Below, in pieces: positions 35,213 through 47,190 of a stretch of DNA of 64,000 nt. Numbering within the stretch: position 1 is the stretch's first letter; each line of letters opens with the position of its first letter. A program made the translations under genes and the position numbers. The DNA is from Variovorax ginsengisoli (GTDB taxonomy: Bacteria > Pseudomonadota > Gammaproteobacteria > Burkholderiales > Burkholderiaceae_C). A model generated the notes under the pieces. It did not search any database, was not told the DNA's origin, and saw nothing but the letters and a program-made list of their open reading frames with translations. The DNA is taken from contig NZ_JAUSRO010000005.1 in NCBI RefSeq assembly GCF_030811835.1, positions 124,001 through 188,000 of the forward strand. The letters run 5' to 3'.

Positions 35213-36051
35213 TCGGTCGACGCGGCCACCTCGGCCCATTCCGCGGTTTCACGCTGCAGGCCATCGATGTGGTCGCGGATCACCTGCAACGTGTCGGTGC
35301 CCAGCGGCAGGCGCATCGGTGGCTTCGGCGACTCGACCAACCGGATCACCGCTTGCGCCAGCTTGACCGGATCGCCCGGCTGGTGGAGGCTGATGCTGCG
35401 CGCGGCGATGCGCACCTGGCCCGACGTGCCTTCGTAGTCGGCGATGCGCTTGGGCGAGACGGTGAGCGAGTTGCCTTCGAGGAACTCGGTGCGGAAGTAG
35501 CCCGGCTCGACCGCTGTCACATGAATGCCCAGCGGCGCGAGTTCCTTGTGCAGCGCCTGGTTGATGCCTTCGACCGCGAACTTGGTCGAGCAGTACAGCC
35601 CGAAGCCGGGGCCGGACTGGTGGCCGCCCAGCGACGAGAGGTTGAGGACGCGGCCGCTGCGACGCGCGCGCATCGACGGCAGCGTGGCACGCGTCACGTT
35701 CAGCAGGCCGAACACGTTGGTCTCGTAGAGCTTGCGCACCTCGTCGGCCGTGGCTTCCTCCACGGCGCCGAGCAGCCCGAAACCGGCGTTGTTGACCAGC
35801 ACGTCGATGCGGCCGAAGCGGGCGATCGCCGCTTCGACGGCACGCGCAGCCTGGGACTCGTCCGTCACGTCGAGCGACACGCCCAGCAGCCCTGGATGGT
35901 CGCCGAAGCGCTTGGCCACGTCGGCAGCGTTGCGGGCCGTCGCCACCACCGCGTCGCCGTGGGCGAGTGCGGCTTCGGCCATGCGGGCGCCGAGGCCGCG
36001 GGAGGCGCCGGTGATCATCCAGACGCGCTTGAATTCGTTCGTTGCAGTCAT
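35197..36051 (-). CDS. Short-chain dehydrogenase/reductase
   Basis: A 284-residue classical SDR. The dinucleotide motif TGASRGLG is at residues 14-21, NNAG near residue 88, and the catalytic Ser with YCSTK near residues 140-155. The Asn-Ser-Tyr-Lys tetrad appears complete. It oxidises or reduces an unknown alcohol/ketone with NAD(P). The gene is divergent from a LysR regulator (36174), the common pattern for this subgroup of bacterial SDRs, and is expected to be controlled by it. Confidence 0.9.
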   Translation of the reverse strand: MTATNEFKRVWMITGASRGLGARMAEAALAHGDAVVATARNAADVAKRFGDHPGLLGVSLDVTDESQAARAVEAAIARFGRIDVLVNNAGFGLLGAVEEATADEVRKLYETNVFGLLNVTRATLPSMRARRSGRVLNLSSLGGHQSGPGFGLYCSTKFAVEGINQALHKELAPLGIHVTAVEPGYFRTEFLEGNSLTVSPKRIADYEGTSGQVRIAARSISLHQPGDPVKLAQAVIRLVESPKPPMRLPLGTDTLQVIRDHIDGLQRETAEWAEVAASTDYAAA

Positions 36052-36173
36052 GTCGATTCCTTTGAAATCAGGGTGATGAAGGGATGCGGTGAGGGAAATG
36101 TAGGTTTTGCATCCGCATCGGAATAGCCCACGTTCGCTCGCTTATTCCGCAAGACAATCGTGATAATTCGCCC

Positions 36174-37157
36174 ATGGCATTCAACGAACTACGCGCGATC
36201 ACCACCTTCATCCAGGCGGCCGAACTGGGCAGCCTGCGGCAGGCTGCCGCTGCGCAGGCGATCACGCCGCAGGCCGCCAGTCAGGCGCTGATGCAACTCG
36301 AATCGCATCTGGGCGTACGTCTGTTCCACCGCACCACGCGGCGGTTGAGCCTCACCGAAGAAGGCAGCCAGTTCCTCGAGGCCGCACAGCCCGGTTTGAC
36401 CACGCTGCAACGCGCGCTGCGCAACGCGCGTCGAGGCCGCGAAGAGATCGCCGGGCCGCTGCGCATCGTGGCGCCGCGCGCGACGATGCTGCAGGTTCTC
36501 TGGCCGGTGCTCGAAGCCTTCTGCGCGCAGCATCCGCAGATCGAACCCGACGTGCAGTTGGACGACCGCGTCGGCAACTGGGTCGAGGAGCGTGTCGACG
36601 TCGGCTTCCGCAGCGGACTGGTGCCGCAGGACGGGCTGATCGCGCGGCGGCTGATGCCGGTCCAGCTGGTCGTGTGCGCCGCGCCAGCCTACATCGCGCG
36701 CTTCGGTGCGCCACACCACATCGAAGACCTGGCACAGCACCGCTGCAGCTGCTTCCGGCACCCGACCAGCGGCAAGCTGATGCCCTGGGAGTTCAAGGTC
36801 GACGACCAGATCGTCGCGCGTGACATCGCACCTGCGCTATGCACCAACGACGTCGACCTGGAGATCCGCGCGGTGCTGGCAGGCCAGGTGATCGGCCAGT
36901 TGATCGGTGCAACGGCGGCACCACTGATACGCAACGGCCAACTGGTGCCGTTGCTGACGCAACATATCACGGACCACCTTGGCCTGTACGTCTATTACGG
37001 TAGCCGGGTGGCGCAGCCGCTGCGTGTGCGTGCTTTCATCGACCTCGCGGTGGAGATGCTGACAGACAGCGTCGCGTTCGTGCTGCAGCCTGAGGACCTG
37101 AAACTGGCTCCACGGCCCGCACGCAAGCGCGCAGCGGGCCTCGGCAAGTCACGGTAG
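36174..37157 (+). CDS. LysR family regulator
   Basis: A 327-residue LysR regulator: helix-turn-helix at residues 5-63 (SLRQAAAAQAITPQAASQALMQLESHLGVRLFHRTTR) and a CrgA-type effector domain (VQLDDRVGNWVEERVDVGFRSG). A basic tail follows residue 305. It is transcribed away from the short-chain dehydrogenase gene across a 122-bp spacer, so that gene is its likely target. Confidence 0.9.
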   Translation: MAFNELRAITTFIQAAELGSLRQAAAAQAITPQAASQALMQLESHLGVRLFHRTTRRLSLTEEGSQFLEAAQPGLTTLQRALRNARRGREEIAGPLRIVAPRATMLQVLWPVLEAFCAQHPQIEPDVQLDDRVGNWVEERVDVGFRSGLVPQDGLIARRLMPVQLVVCAAPAYIARFGAPHHIEDLAQHRCSCFRHPTSGKLMPWEFKVDDQIVARDIAPALCTNDVDLEIRAVLAGQVIGQLIGATAAPLIRNGQLVPLLTQHITDHLGLYVYYGSRVAQPLRVRAFIDLAVEMLTDSVAFVLQPEDLKLAPRPARKRAAGLGKSR

Positions 37158-37168
37158 CGAGAAGCCGC

Positions 37169-37867
37169 TCAAACTTGTCCGTCCGCCGGACGCAGCACGC
37201 CGCCTTCCAGCGTCACCGACTTGCCGATGGGTGGCGCCGTCGCGGTGGTCACGGTGCGCAGGGTGCCGTTGTCCATCCGCACGTGCACCTGGTAGGTGGT
37301 CTTGGTGCGCGTGCGTTGCTCCACGGTGTTGCCGAGGTAGCCGCCGCCAACGGCGCCGATCACGGTGGCCGCAGCGCGACCGCCGCCATGCCCGATCTGG
37401 TTGCCCAGCACACCGCCAAGCACACCGCCTGCGACGGCGCCCACGCCCGTGGCTGGTGCGGCGGTCTGCACAGCGTGCACCGACTCGACCCGTCCGCACA
37501 CAGCGCAGACAGCGCGAGGGGCAGGTGCAGGCGCGGTCGCCACGGCGGGCGCGGCAGGCAAGGCGTTGGCGGGCGCCTGTATCGGGGTGCGCGCCGTGTT
37601 CGCGGGGGCTGGGGCCTGAGCGACGGCCTGGCCGCCCGGGCCTTGCGAGGCCAGCGCCGGCGGCACCTCACCGGCCTTGAAGTCGTCCGGCCCCTGCAGG
37701 GGCTGGCTGGCCGCCAGCGGCATCGCGGTGCCCGCAGGCGCGCTCGCATGCTGATAGAGCATCGTGCCGCCGAGTGCAGCCACTGCGACGGCCAGCACAC
37801 CCACGGTGGCCCACAGCGCCTTGGGCGCGCGGGCGTTGGACGGATTGGTTTCCAGAATGGAGTTCAT
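37169..37867 (-). CDS. Glycine-zipper 2TM domain outer-membrane/periplasmic protein
   Basis: A 232-residue protein with one N-terminal membrane helix (residues 17-40), a long Ala/Pro linker (45-120), CAVCGRVESV near residue 120, and a Gly-zipper domain (GVGAVAGGVLGGVLGNQIGHGGG, then GAVGGGYLGNTVEQ) of the Rick_17kDa/SlyB type. The C-terminal 45 residues resemble the part of such proteins that reads 'YQVHVRMDNG' and binds nothing known. It may tie envelope layers together or respond to envelope stress. ATG at 37867 has AGGACA 6 bases upstream. Confidence 0.85.
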   Translation of the reverse strand: MNSILETNPSNARAPKALWATVGVLAVAVAALGGTMLYQHASAPAGTAMPLAASQPLQGPDDFKAGEVPPALASQGPGGQAVAQAPAPANTARTPIQAPANALPAAPAVATAPAPAPRAVCAVCGRVESVHAVQTAAPATGVGAVAGGVLGGVLGNQIGHGGGRAAATVIGAVGGGYLGNTVEQRTRTKTTYQVHVRMDNGTLRTVTTATAPPIGKSVTLEGGVLRPADGQV

Positions 37868-37997
37868 GGCTGTGTCCTTTCTTTTCCTGTGTGCCACCAC
37901 CACGTCGGGATGGGTTGGGCACTGGACCGCAGCTTAGCCAGCCCGGAACGCGTTGCGTGCGTCCCGTGCATGTCCAAAACGTAAAAAGGGTAAGCGC

Positions 37998-40763
<2,766 letters not shown>

Positions 40764-40765
40764 GG

Positions 40766-40797
40766 GCTCACCTGGATTCGCAGAGGTTCAGGTGAGC
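40766..40797 (-). promoter_or_regulatory. Switching hairpin covering the metH ribosome binding site
   Basis: A perfect 9-bp inverted repeat (GCTCACCTG 40789-40797 and CAGGTGAGC 40766-40774, 14-base loop) puts the AGGTG ribosome binding site, 5 bases before the metH ATG, in a stem. The 5' arm overlaps the 3' strand of the riboswitch P1 helix, so the two structures exclude each other: ligand binding should free the ribosome binding site. Confidence 0.75.
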
Positions 40798-40863
40798 GTC
40801 GTTGCAGGAAAACGCCCGAGCCTGGCGACTGGCTCTGGGCCGGCTGCTGCAACGCTCCTCGGG
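40791..40863 (-). ncRNA. S-adenosylhomocysteine (SAH) riboswitch aptamer
   Basis: On the minus strand the order CCCGAGGAGCGTTGCA, then CCAGGCTCGGG, then TGCAACGACGCTCACC matches the SAH riboswitch consensus. GAGC/GCTC and GTTGCA/TGCAAC form P1 and its extension, and CCCGAG can pair with CTCGGG as the pseudoknot. SAH riboswitches are known upstream of metH and ahcY in beta-proteobacteria, where SAH turns expression on. Here it lies directly upstream of the metH gene at the right strand and distance. Confidence 0.88.
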
Positions 40864-41009
40864 ATGCTGCGCATTTTAGGGCGATTCGAAAAGAGTCGCG
40901 GGGAAACCTCACTTCCATTCAGGCACGCACGCACAAAAACTCACGCGCCCGCTTAAACGAACGCTCGTGCTTTTATATCGCCGAGCCGGCGAATGACGGG
41001 AGAGTTCAA

Positions 41010-41366
41010 ATGGCCAGGAAACTGAATGCTGTTCTTTGCGGTGCGCTCGGTGTGTCCGCCGCGGCGATCATCGCCACGGCGCCGGTCGCCCATGCAGCGG
41101 CCAGCGGCGTGTCGATACTGTTGACGGCTCGCGCGCCAGCGTCCGACGAACATCGACTATTTTTACGGCATCCCGACAAGCTGGCCGCAGCGGGCGCGCG
41201 CGACCAGGAGTGGACCGCCCGGCTCGACCGTTATGCGGCCGCTTCCGAGGCCGAACAGGCGCAGCTGCGCGAAAACCTGTTCAACGACACCGAACGCCTG
41301 CGGCTGAGCGGAGCGCTTGCGATGCGCGCCAGTGCGATGCGCAAGCCGGCGGGCAACGGCGGCTGA
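41010..41366 (+). CDS. Small secreted protein of unknown function
   Basis: A 118-residue protein with a clear signal peptide (hydrophobic residues 8-26, cleavage near AHAA at 27-30) and a hydrophilic mature part rich in Ala, Arg and Glu with helical character (LDRYAAASEAEQAQLRENLFNDTERLRLSGALAMR). GGGAGAG lies 6 bases before the ATG, which supports expression. I do not recognise a family. It stands alone between the riboswitch-controlled metH gene and dinG. Confidence 0.7.
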   Translation: MARKLNAVLCGALGVSAAAIIATAPVAHAAASGVSILLTARAPASDEHRLFLRHPDKLAAAGARDQEWTARLDRYAAASEAEQAQLRENLFNDTERLRLSGALAMRASAMRKPAGNGG

Positions 41367-41371
41367 ACCGC

Positions 41372-43573
41372 TTACTGCGCGACGGCCGCCGATTCCCCCG
41401 CCCGCACCGTCGTCAATGCAAACGGCGGCAACCCCTGCAGCAACCGCTGCCCATACGCCGTGCGCACCAGCCGCCGGTCGTAGCAGTACACGCTCGCGCG
41501 GTCTTCCTCGGTGCGGATGGCCCGGCCCACCCACTGCGCCAGGCGGATCGCCGTGGCTGGCACCACCAGCTCGGTGAAGGGATCGCGCCCCACCGTGCGC
41601 AGCCATTCGGCGCGCGCCTCGCCCACGGGGTCGTCCGGCGGGGCAAAGGGCAGTTTGGTGATGAACACCGATTCGCACAGCCGCCCCGGCAGGTCGAGCC
41701 CTTCGCCAAAGGACTGCATGCCGAAGATGATCGACGGCGCGCCGTCGGCCACCCGGCTGCGGTGCGTGGCCAGCAGTTGCTGGCGCGGCAGCGCGGTCTG
41801 CACCAGAACGCGCGGGCGCAGTGCGGGGGTGAGCGCCAGCACCGCCAGCCGCAGCTGTTCGCGCGAGGTGAAGAGCACCAGCGCGCCGTGGCGCACCTCG
41901 GCCAGATCGCCCACCAGCGCCTGCACCATCTCGGCGGTGTAGGCCGCCGCGTCGCGCGGGTCGGCCAGGGTTTCCGTGGCGATGAGCCGGCCCTGCCTGG
42001 CGTAGTCGAACGGGCTGGGCACTTCCAGCGACGTGGCGGCGCCCTCGTCGTGCAACTGGTGCAGGCCGCTTTCATGCAGGAAGAAGTCGAAGCGGCCGCA
42101 GCTCGTGAGCGTGGCCGAGGTCAGCACCGCACCGCGCACCTTGCTCCACAGATGGTTGCGCAGGGTAGCGCCCGGCAGCAGCGGGCTGGCGTGGGCCTGC
42201 AGGGTGGCCTGCTCGCCGTCGGTTTCCAGCGTGAACCACTTGGCGGCGGGCACGGCGCCGCTCGCGCTTTCGCGCAGCAGCAGCTGCGAGGTTTCGAGCA
42301 CCGCCTCCAGCCGGGGCGCCATGGCGCCGAGTTGCGCGTACATCGTCGACAGGCGGCGTGCCTGTTCGGGCTTGTCGCGCAGTTCGGCGCGCAAGGCCTT
42401 GGCGATGGCGCGCAGCGCATCGAGAAAACCGTTGGCGTGGTGCGCCACCAGGCCCAGGGGCTCCTGCAGCGCCTCGGGCAACTCGCCGCGCGGCAGTCGC
42501 GCGCGCGCCGGGCCGCGACCGGGCGCGCCGTTCGCCAGATCGGCACGCAGGCGCTCGCCGTACAGGTCGATCACCAGGCGTTCGACCTGTTGCAACGCCT
42601 GGCGCATCTGCGCGGCGTGGGTCGGAATGTCGGCAACCTCCGTCACTTCCAGCAGCACCCCCACGCGCACCGCGCGTTGCGCCAGCCGCTCGGCCCAGGC
42701 GTGGCGCCCCAGGTCCATGCGGCAGGCGAACTGGGCCAGCGCGGTCGCCGGCAGGTGGTGCGCCTCGTCGAGCACCAGCAGGCAGTTGTCGAGCTCGGGC
42801 AGCAGGCGATTGCCCAGCGAGGAAAGCAGCAGGTCGTGGTTGACCACGATCACCTGCGCGCCCACCAGCGTCTTGCGGCGCTCGTAGTACACGCAGCCGT
42901 TGAAGGACGGGCAATGCTTGCCGGTGCACGAGGCGGCATCGGCCGCCATGGCCGACCAGACATCGGGCGCAGGGGGCGTATCGAGCGTGTCGCGGTCGCC
43001 GTCCCAGGCGCCGCGCGCCAGCGCCTGCGCGGTGTGGGTGTAGAAATGGATGCGAGCGTCCACTTCGTGCTGAGGACGCGCTGCGCGGTGCATCGCCTCT
43101 TCCTCTGCAAAGAGATCGTCGGCGTCTTCGCCATCGTCTTCCTCGGCCAGGCCGGTGAGGCGACCGAGCTTGAGCTGGCAGACGTAGCGGCCTCGCCCCT
43201 TGGCCAGCGCAAAGCGAAAGGGCTGCGGCATGAGCGCGGCGAGTGCGGGCAGGTCCTTGTTGACCAACTGTTCCTGCAGGGCCACGGTGGCGGTGGAGAT
43301 CATGACGCGGGTGTTGCGCGCCAACGCGAGCGCGATGGCCGGCGCGCAGTACGCCAGCGACTTGCCGACACCGGTGCCGGCCTGGATCACGGCGATGGCG
43401 CGTGGTGGCTCGGCGTCTTCGTCTTCCGACTTGCCCAGCGTGGCAGCGGCCAGGGTGCCGGCGACCCGTTCGGCCATGCCGCGCTGACCCTCACGGCTGC
43501 GAAACCCCTCGCTGGCCTGCACCACCTCGTCGAACGCCTGCAGGGCGGACGCGGCCCATTCCAAAGAAGACAT
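41372..43573 (-). CDS. dinG: ATP-dependent DNA helicase DinG
   Basis: A 733-residue XPD-like superfamily 2 helicase. Walker A is QAGTGVGKSLAY near residue 65, the iron-sulfur cysteines include YVCQLKL and CTGKHCPSFNGC, and the DEAH box is VLDEAHHLP near residue 260; C-terminal motifs include FGMQSFGEGLDLPG and QWVGRAIRTEED. DinG unwinds DNA with RNA or G-quadruplex structures during repair. The ATG at 43573 gives the typical N-terminus; the frame is open further upstream. The convergent small gene ends 5 bp before its stop. Confidence 0.93.
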   Translation of the reverse strand: MSSLEWAASALQAFDEVVQASEGFRSREGQRGMAERVAGTLAAATLGKSEDEDAEPPRAIAVIQAGTGVGKSLAYCAPAIALALARNTRVMISTATVALQEQLVNKDLPALAALMPQPFRFALAKGRGRYVCQLKLGRLTGLAEEDDGEDADDLFAEEEAMHRAARPQHEVDARIHFYTHTAQALARGAWDGDRDTLDTPPAPDVWSAMAADAASCTGKHCPSFNGCVYYERRKTLVGAQVIVVNHDLLLSSLGNRLLPELDNCLLVLDEAHHLPATALAQFACRMDLGRHAWAERLAQRAVRVGVLLEVTEVADIPTHAAQMRQALQQVERLVIDLYGERLRADLANGAPGRGPARARLPRGELPEALQEPLGLVAHHANGFLDALRAIAKALRAELRDKPEQARRLSTMYAQLGAMAPRLEAVLETSQLLLRESASGAVPAAKWFTLETDGEQATLQAHASPLLPGATLRNHLWSKVRGAVLTSATLTSCGRFDFFLHESGLHQLHDEGAATSLEVPSPFDYARQGRLIATETLADPRDAAAYTAEMVQALVGDLAEVRHGALVLFTSREQLRLAVLALTPALRPRVLVQTALPRQQLLATHRSRVADGAPSIIFGMQSFGEGLDLPGRLCESVFITKLPFAPPDDPVGEARAEWLRTVGRDPFTELVVPATAIRLAQWVGRAIRTEEDRASVYCYDRRLVRTAYGQRLLQGLPPFALTTVRAGESAAVAQ

Positions 43574-43629
43574 GCCTGAGTGTTGCACAGCAGTGCGCCC
43601 CCAGGCGTCGCTGGTGCGGGAATGGCGGG

Positions 43630-44067
43630 TCAGGCGGGCTGTGCGGCGCCGGTGGCAGAGGCGGGAAGGCCGAACACCGCATCGAAGGCCCAGTTGAAGA
43701 CGAAGGTGTAGACCAGGAAGAAGACCACGAGACCCAGGTCCATCACCAGCGCCTGCCAAAGGCTGATGTGCAGCCACCAGGCGATGGTCGGCACCAGGAA
43801 CGCGACGAGCCCGCCCTCGAAGCCGATGGCATGGGCCACCCGGCGCCCCAGGCCGCGCCCGCGCACGGCCTGGCGTGCTTCCCAGCGCTCGAACAGCGTG
43901 TTGAAGACCAGATTCCACACGATCGCGATGACCGAAGCGATCACCGCCAGCACGCTCGAATGGCCCATGCCCTGGCCGGACATCAGGGCCAGCCCGATGC
44001 TCGCCACCACGATGGCGATGCCTTCATAGAGCGTGATGTAGACGACGCGGCGCTTGATTCCTTGCAT
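43630..44067 (-). CDS. PACE family efflux transporter
   Basis: A 145-residue protein with four membrane helices forming two tandem bacterial transmembrane pair domains, the layout of proteobacterial antimicrobial compound efflux (PACE) pumps such as AceI of Acinetobacter. Family motifs are RRVVYITLYEGIAI with the conserved Glu in helix 1, WNLVFNTLFERWEA, and RVAHAIGFEGGLV, FVFNWAFDAVFG in the second pair. It would export biocides such as chlorhexidine in exchange for protons. The divergent LysR gene matches the aceI-aceR arrangement. Confidence 0.9.
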   Translation of the reverse strand: MQGIKRRVVYITLYEGIAIVVASIGLALMSGQGMGHSSVLAVIASVIAIVWNLVFNTLFERWEARQAVRGRGLGRRVAHAIGFEGGLVAFLVPTIAWWLHISLWQALVMDLGLVVFFLVYTFVFNWAFDAVFGLPASATGAAQPA

Positions 44068-44169
44068 GACTTCTCTCGGCGGACTGGCAACAAACAGCAC
44101 TGGACTTTATTTGCTGTGAGCTGATATAAAAAGTCATCTTCTTTCAGATTAATTGATAGATCGGCTGCC

Positions 44170-45054
44170 ATGAGCTTTTCGAGCGACAACGTGCAGGTGT
44201 TCCTGGCCGTGCTGGACCACGGGTCCTTCTCGGCAGCGGCGCGCGCGCTCGGACGCGTGCCCTCGGCCGTGAGCATGACCATCGCGGGGCTGGAAGCCGA
44301 GCTCGACCTGCCGCTGTTCGAACGCGTCGGCCGCGAGCCCCGGCCAACGGCCGCGGCCCGCTCGCTGGAACCCCAGGCGCGCCTGCTGGCCGCGCAGCTC
44401 AAACAGCTGCAGGTGCAAGCACTCGCGCTGACACAGGGACTCGAAAAACGGCTCACGCTCGCCATCGCACCCGAACTGCTGGCCGCGCCCTGGGCTGGGC
44501 CGCTCGCCCAACTGGCGCAGGAATACCCGTTGCTCGAAGTCGAGGTGCTGGCCGCACCCCAGGCCGACGCGCTGGCCCTGCTGCACAGTGGACGCGCCGA
44601 CCTCGCCCTGGTGTTCGAGCGGCCGAGCCTGGACGGCCGAGAGGGCTTCCAGGAAGTGGCGAACGACACCATGGTGACGGTCATCGCGCCCAGCCACCCC
44701 GTGCTCGCGGCAGCGGGTGGCCGCCTGCGCGAAGCGCATCTGACAACGACCCGCCAGATCGTGGTGGCGGGCCGGGACCTGAGTGCCAGCGACCCCCGCT
44801 TCGTTTTTGCGCGCCACGTCTGGCGCACCGACAACGCGCTGGCTGCGCTGAGCCTGATCACCGCAGGCCTCGGCTGGGGCTGGCTGCCGCGCAACTTCGT
44901 CAAACCGCATGTCGCGGCCGGTGACCTGATCGAGATTCCGTTCGAGAACCTCAGCAACGGGCTGGCACTGTGGGTGGACGTGGTGTGGTCGCGGGAGAGG
45001 CCGCTCGGCCTGGGAGCGCAGCGCTTTGTGGCGCTGATCGGGCGCAAGCCTTAG
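44170..45054 (+). CDS. LysR family regulator, likely controlling the PACE pump
   Basis: A 294-residue LysR regulator: helix-turn-helix at residues 4-62 (SFSAAARALGRVPSAVSMTIAGLEAELDLPLFERVGR) and effector domain. It is divergent from the PACE efflux gene over 102 bp that include an AT-rich stretch (44100-44160) suited to promoters. In Acinetobacter the LysR protein AceR activates aceI; the same relation is inferred here. Confidence 0.9.
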   Translation: MSFSSDNVQVFLAVLDHGSFSAAARALGRVPSAVSMTIAGLEAELDLPLFERVGREPRPTAAARSLEPQARLLAAQLKQLQVQALALTQGLEKRLTLAIAPELLAAPWAGPLAQLAQEYPLLEVEVLAAPQADALALLHSGRADLALVFERPSLDGREGFQEVANDTMVTVIAPSHPVLAAAGGRLREAHLTTTRQIVVAGRDLSASDPRFVFARHVWRTDNALAALSLITAGLGWGWLPRNFVKPHVAAGDLIEIPFENLSNGLALWVDVVWSRERPLGLGAQRFVALIGRKP

Positions 45055-45087
45055 CGCCCATCAGTCGGCACTTGCGAAGGGGCCGCT

Positions 45088-45957
45088 TCAGCCCGGACGC
45101 ATCGAGTTGGAGGGCTGACCGCCACCTCCCCCGCCACCGCCGCCAGGAGCACCCCGCTCCCGCTCACCCCCGCCCGGTCCACCACGCGGAGGACCGCCCT
45201 GCGGACGTTGCTGCGGTTGCTGCGGTGCCATCTGGGGACGTTGCTGCTGCGGCGCCATCTGCGGGCGCTGCGGCTGGGGCTGTGCGCCCTGCGGGGGGCG
45301 TCCGCCACCGTCCGGACGCATGCCCTCGCGCGGCGGCCGCATACCCGGATCGCGCCCGGGGCGCACCCCGTCGTCGCGCGGCGGCCGGTAGCCTTGCGGC
45401 TGCGGACGCATCGAATTGGGCGGCTGGTAGTCCGGACGCGGCCGGAAGTCGTTGCCGCGGCCCGGACGCGGCCCCTCCCAGTCACGCGGGCGCCAGTTCG
45501 GCTGCTCAGGTGCCGGGCGGCGCCAGCCGTCGCGCGGTGGTGGCGGACGGTTACCCCACCAGCGGCGGTCGTCGTACCACGAACGGTCGCGGTAGTTGTT
45601 GCCCCAGTAGTTGGCAATGGCGAAGCCGACGATCGGAATGCCGATGGCTGCGCCGTAGGTCGCCAGCGGCACGCGTTGTTGCTGATAGGCGTAGTCGATG
45701 GCCGCCGAGTAGATCCAGCCCCGCAAGCCATCGGGCATGACCACGTCGCACCAGCCGTAGCCCTGCGTGCAGCCGAGCACCTCGAAGTTCTGCCCCGAGC
45801 CGACCACTGCCACCACCGGGTAGTTGGTCGCCGGACCGGCGCGAAGGTTCACCGAGCTGTTCGCATAGGCCTGCTGGGCGGACGCCGCCACAGGCAGCAG
45901 CAGCGCCAGCGCGCCCACGCCGAGCCAGCGCTGGAGGGTTGAATTCAGAGGTGTCAT
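45088..45957 (-). CDS. SH3 domain protein with Pro/Arg/Gln-rich tail
   Basis: A 289-residue secreted protein. Signal peptide (residues 1-27, VAASAQQ), then one bacterial SH3 domain at about 30-85 (NSSVNLRAGPATNYPVVAVVGSGQ, WCDVVMPDGLRGWIYSAAI), a hydrophobic Ala/Ile segment near 95-115, and a long low-complexity tail of Pro, Arg, Gly and Gln with repeated QRPQMAPQQ units, ending in SNSMRPG. SH3b domains often bind peptidoglycan, so a periplasmic cell-wall role is likely; the tail may vary in length through slippage. It converges with the LysR gene. Confidence 0.85.
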   Translation of the reverse strand: MTPLNSTLQRWLGVGALALLLPVAASAQQAYANSSVNLRAGPATNYPVVAVVGSGQNFEVLGCTQGYGWCDVVMPDGLRGWIYSAAIDYAYQQQRVPLATYGAAIGIPIVGFAIANYWGNNYRDRSWYDDRRWWGNRPPPPRDGWRRPAPEQPNWRPRDWEGPRPGRGNDFRPRPDYQPPNSMRPQPQGYRPPRDDGVRPGRDPGMRPPREGMRPDGGGRPPQGAQPQPQRPQMAPQQQRPQMAPQQPQQRPQGGPPRGGPGGGERERGAPGGGGGGGGGQPSNSMRPG

Positions 45958-46059
45958 AGGGCTTGGATTCCTTTGAGTTCACCATAGGCGCCGCGCAGAG
46001 TTCCTGTCAATCAGCCGGAGCCTTTCCTGACACCCAGGCAACCTGCCGCGGCCACCACG

Positions 46060-47124
<1,065 letters not shown>

Positions 47125-47190
47125 AACCCACGATTGTAGAAAGCACCCAAAGGGCTTGCCGCGGTGTGTGATCGCGACGCCGAGCAATCC

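Noticed and set aside
41036-43579. Plus-strand 847-codon frame antisense to dinG
   Set aside because: Composition is Arg/Gln/Gly-rich with no recognisable motif, while the opposite strand encodes a complete DinG helicase.
47125-47190. Riboswitch upstream of the small metH gene
   Set aside because: The 66-bp gap is too short and lacks the SAH aptamer motifs or a B12 box that I could recognise.
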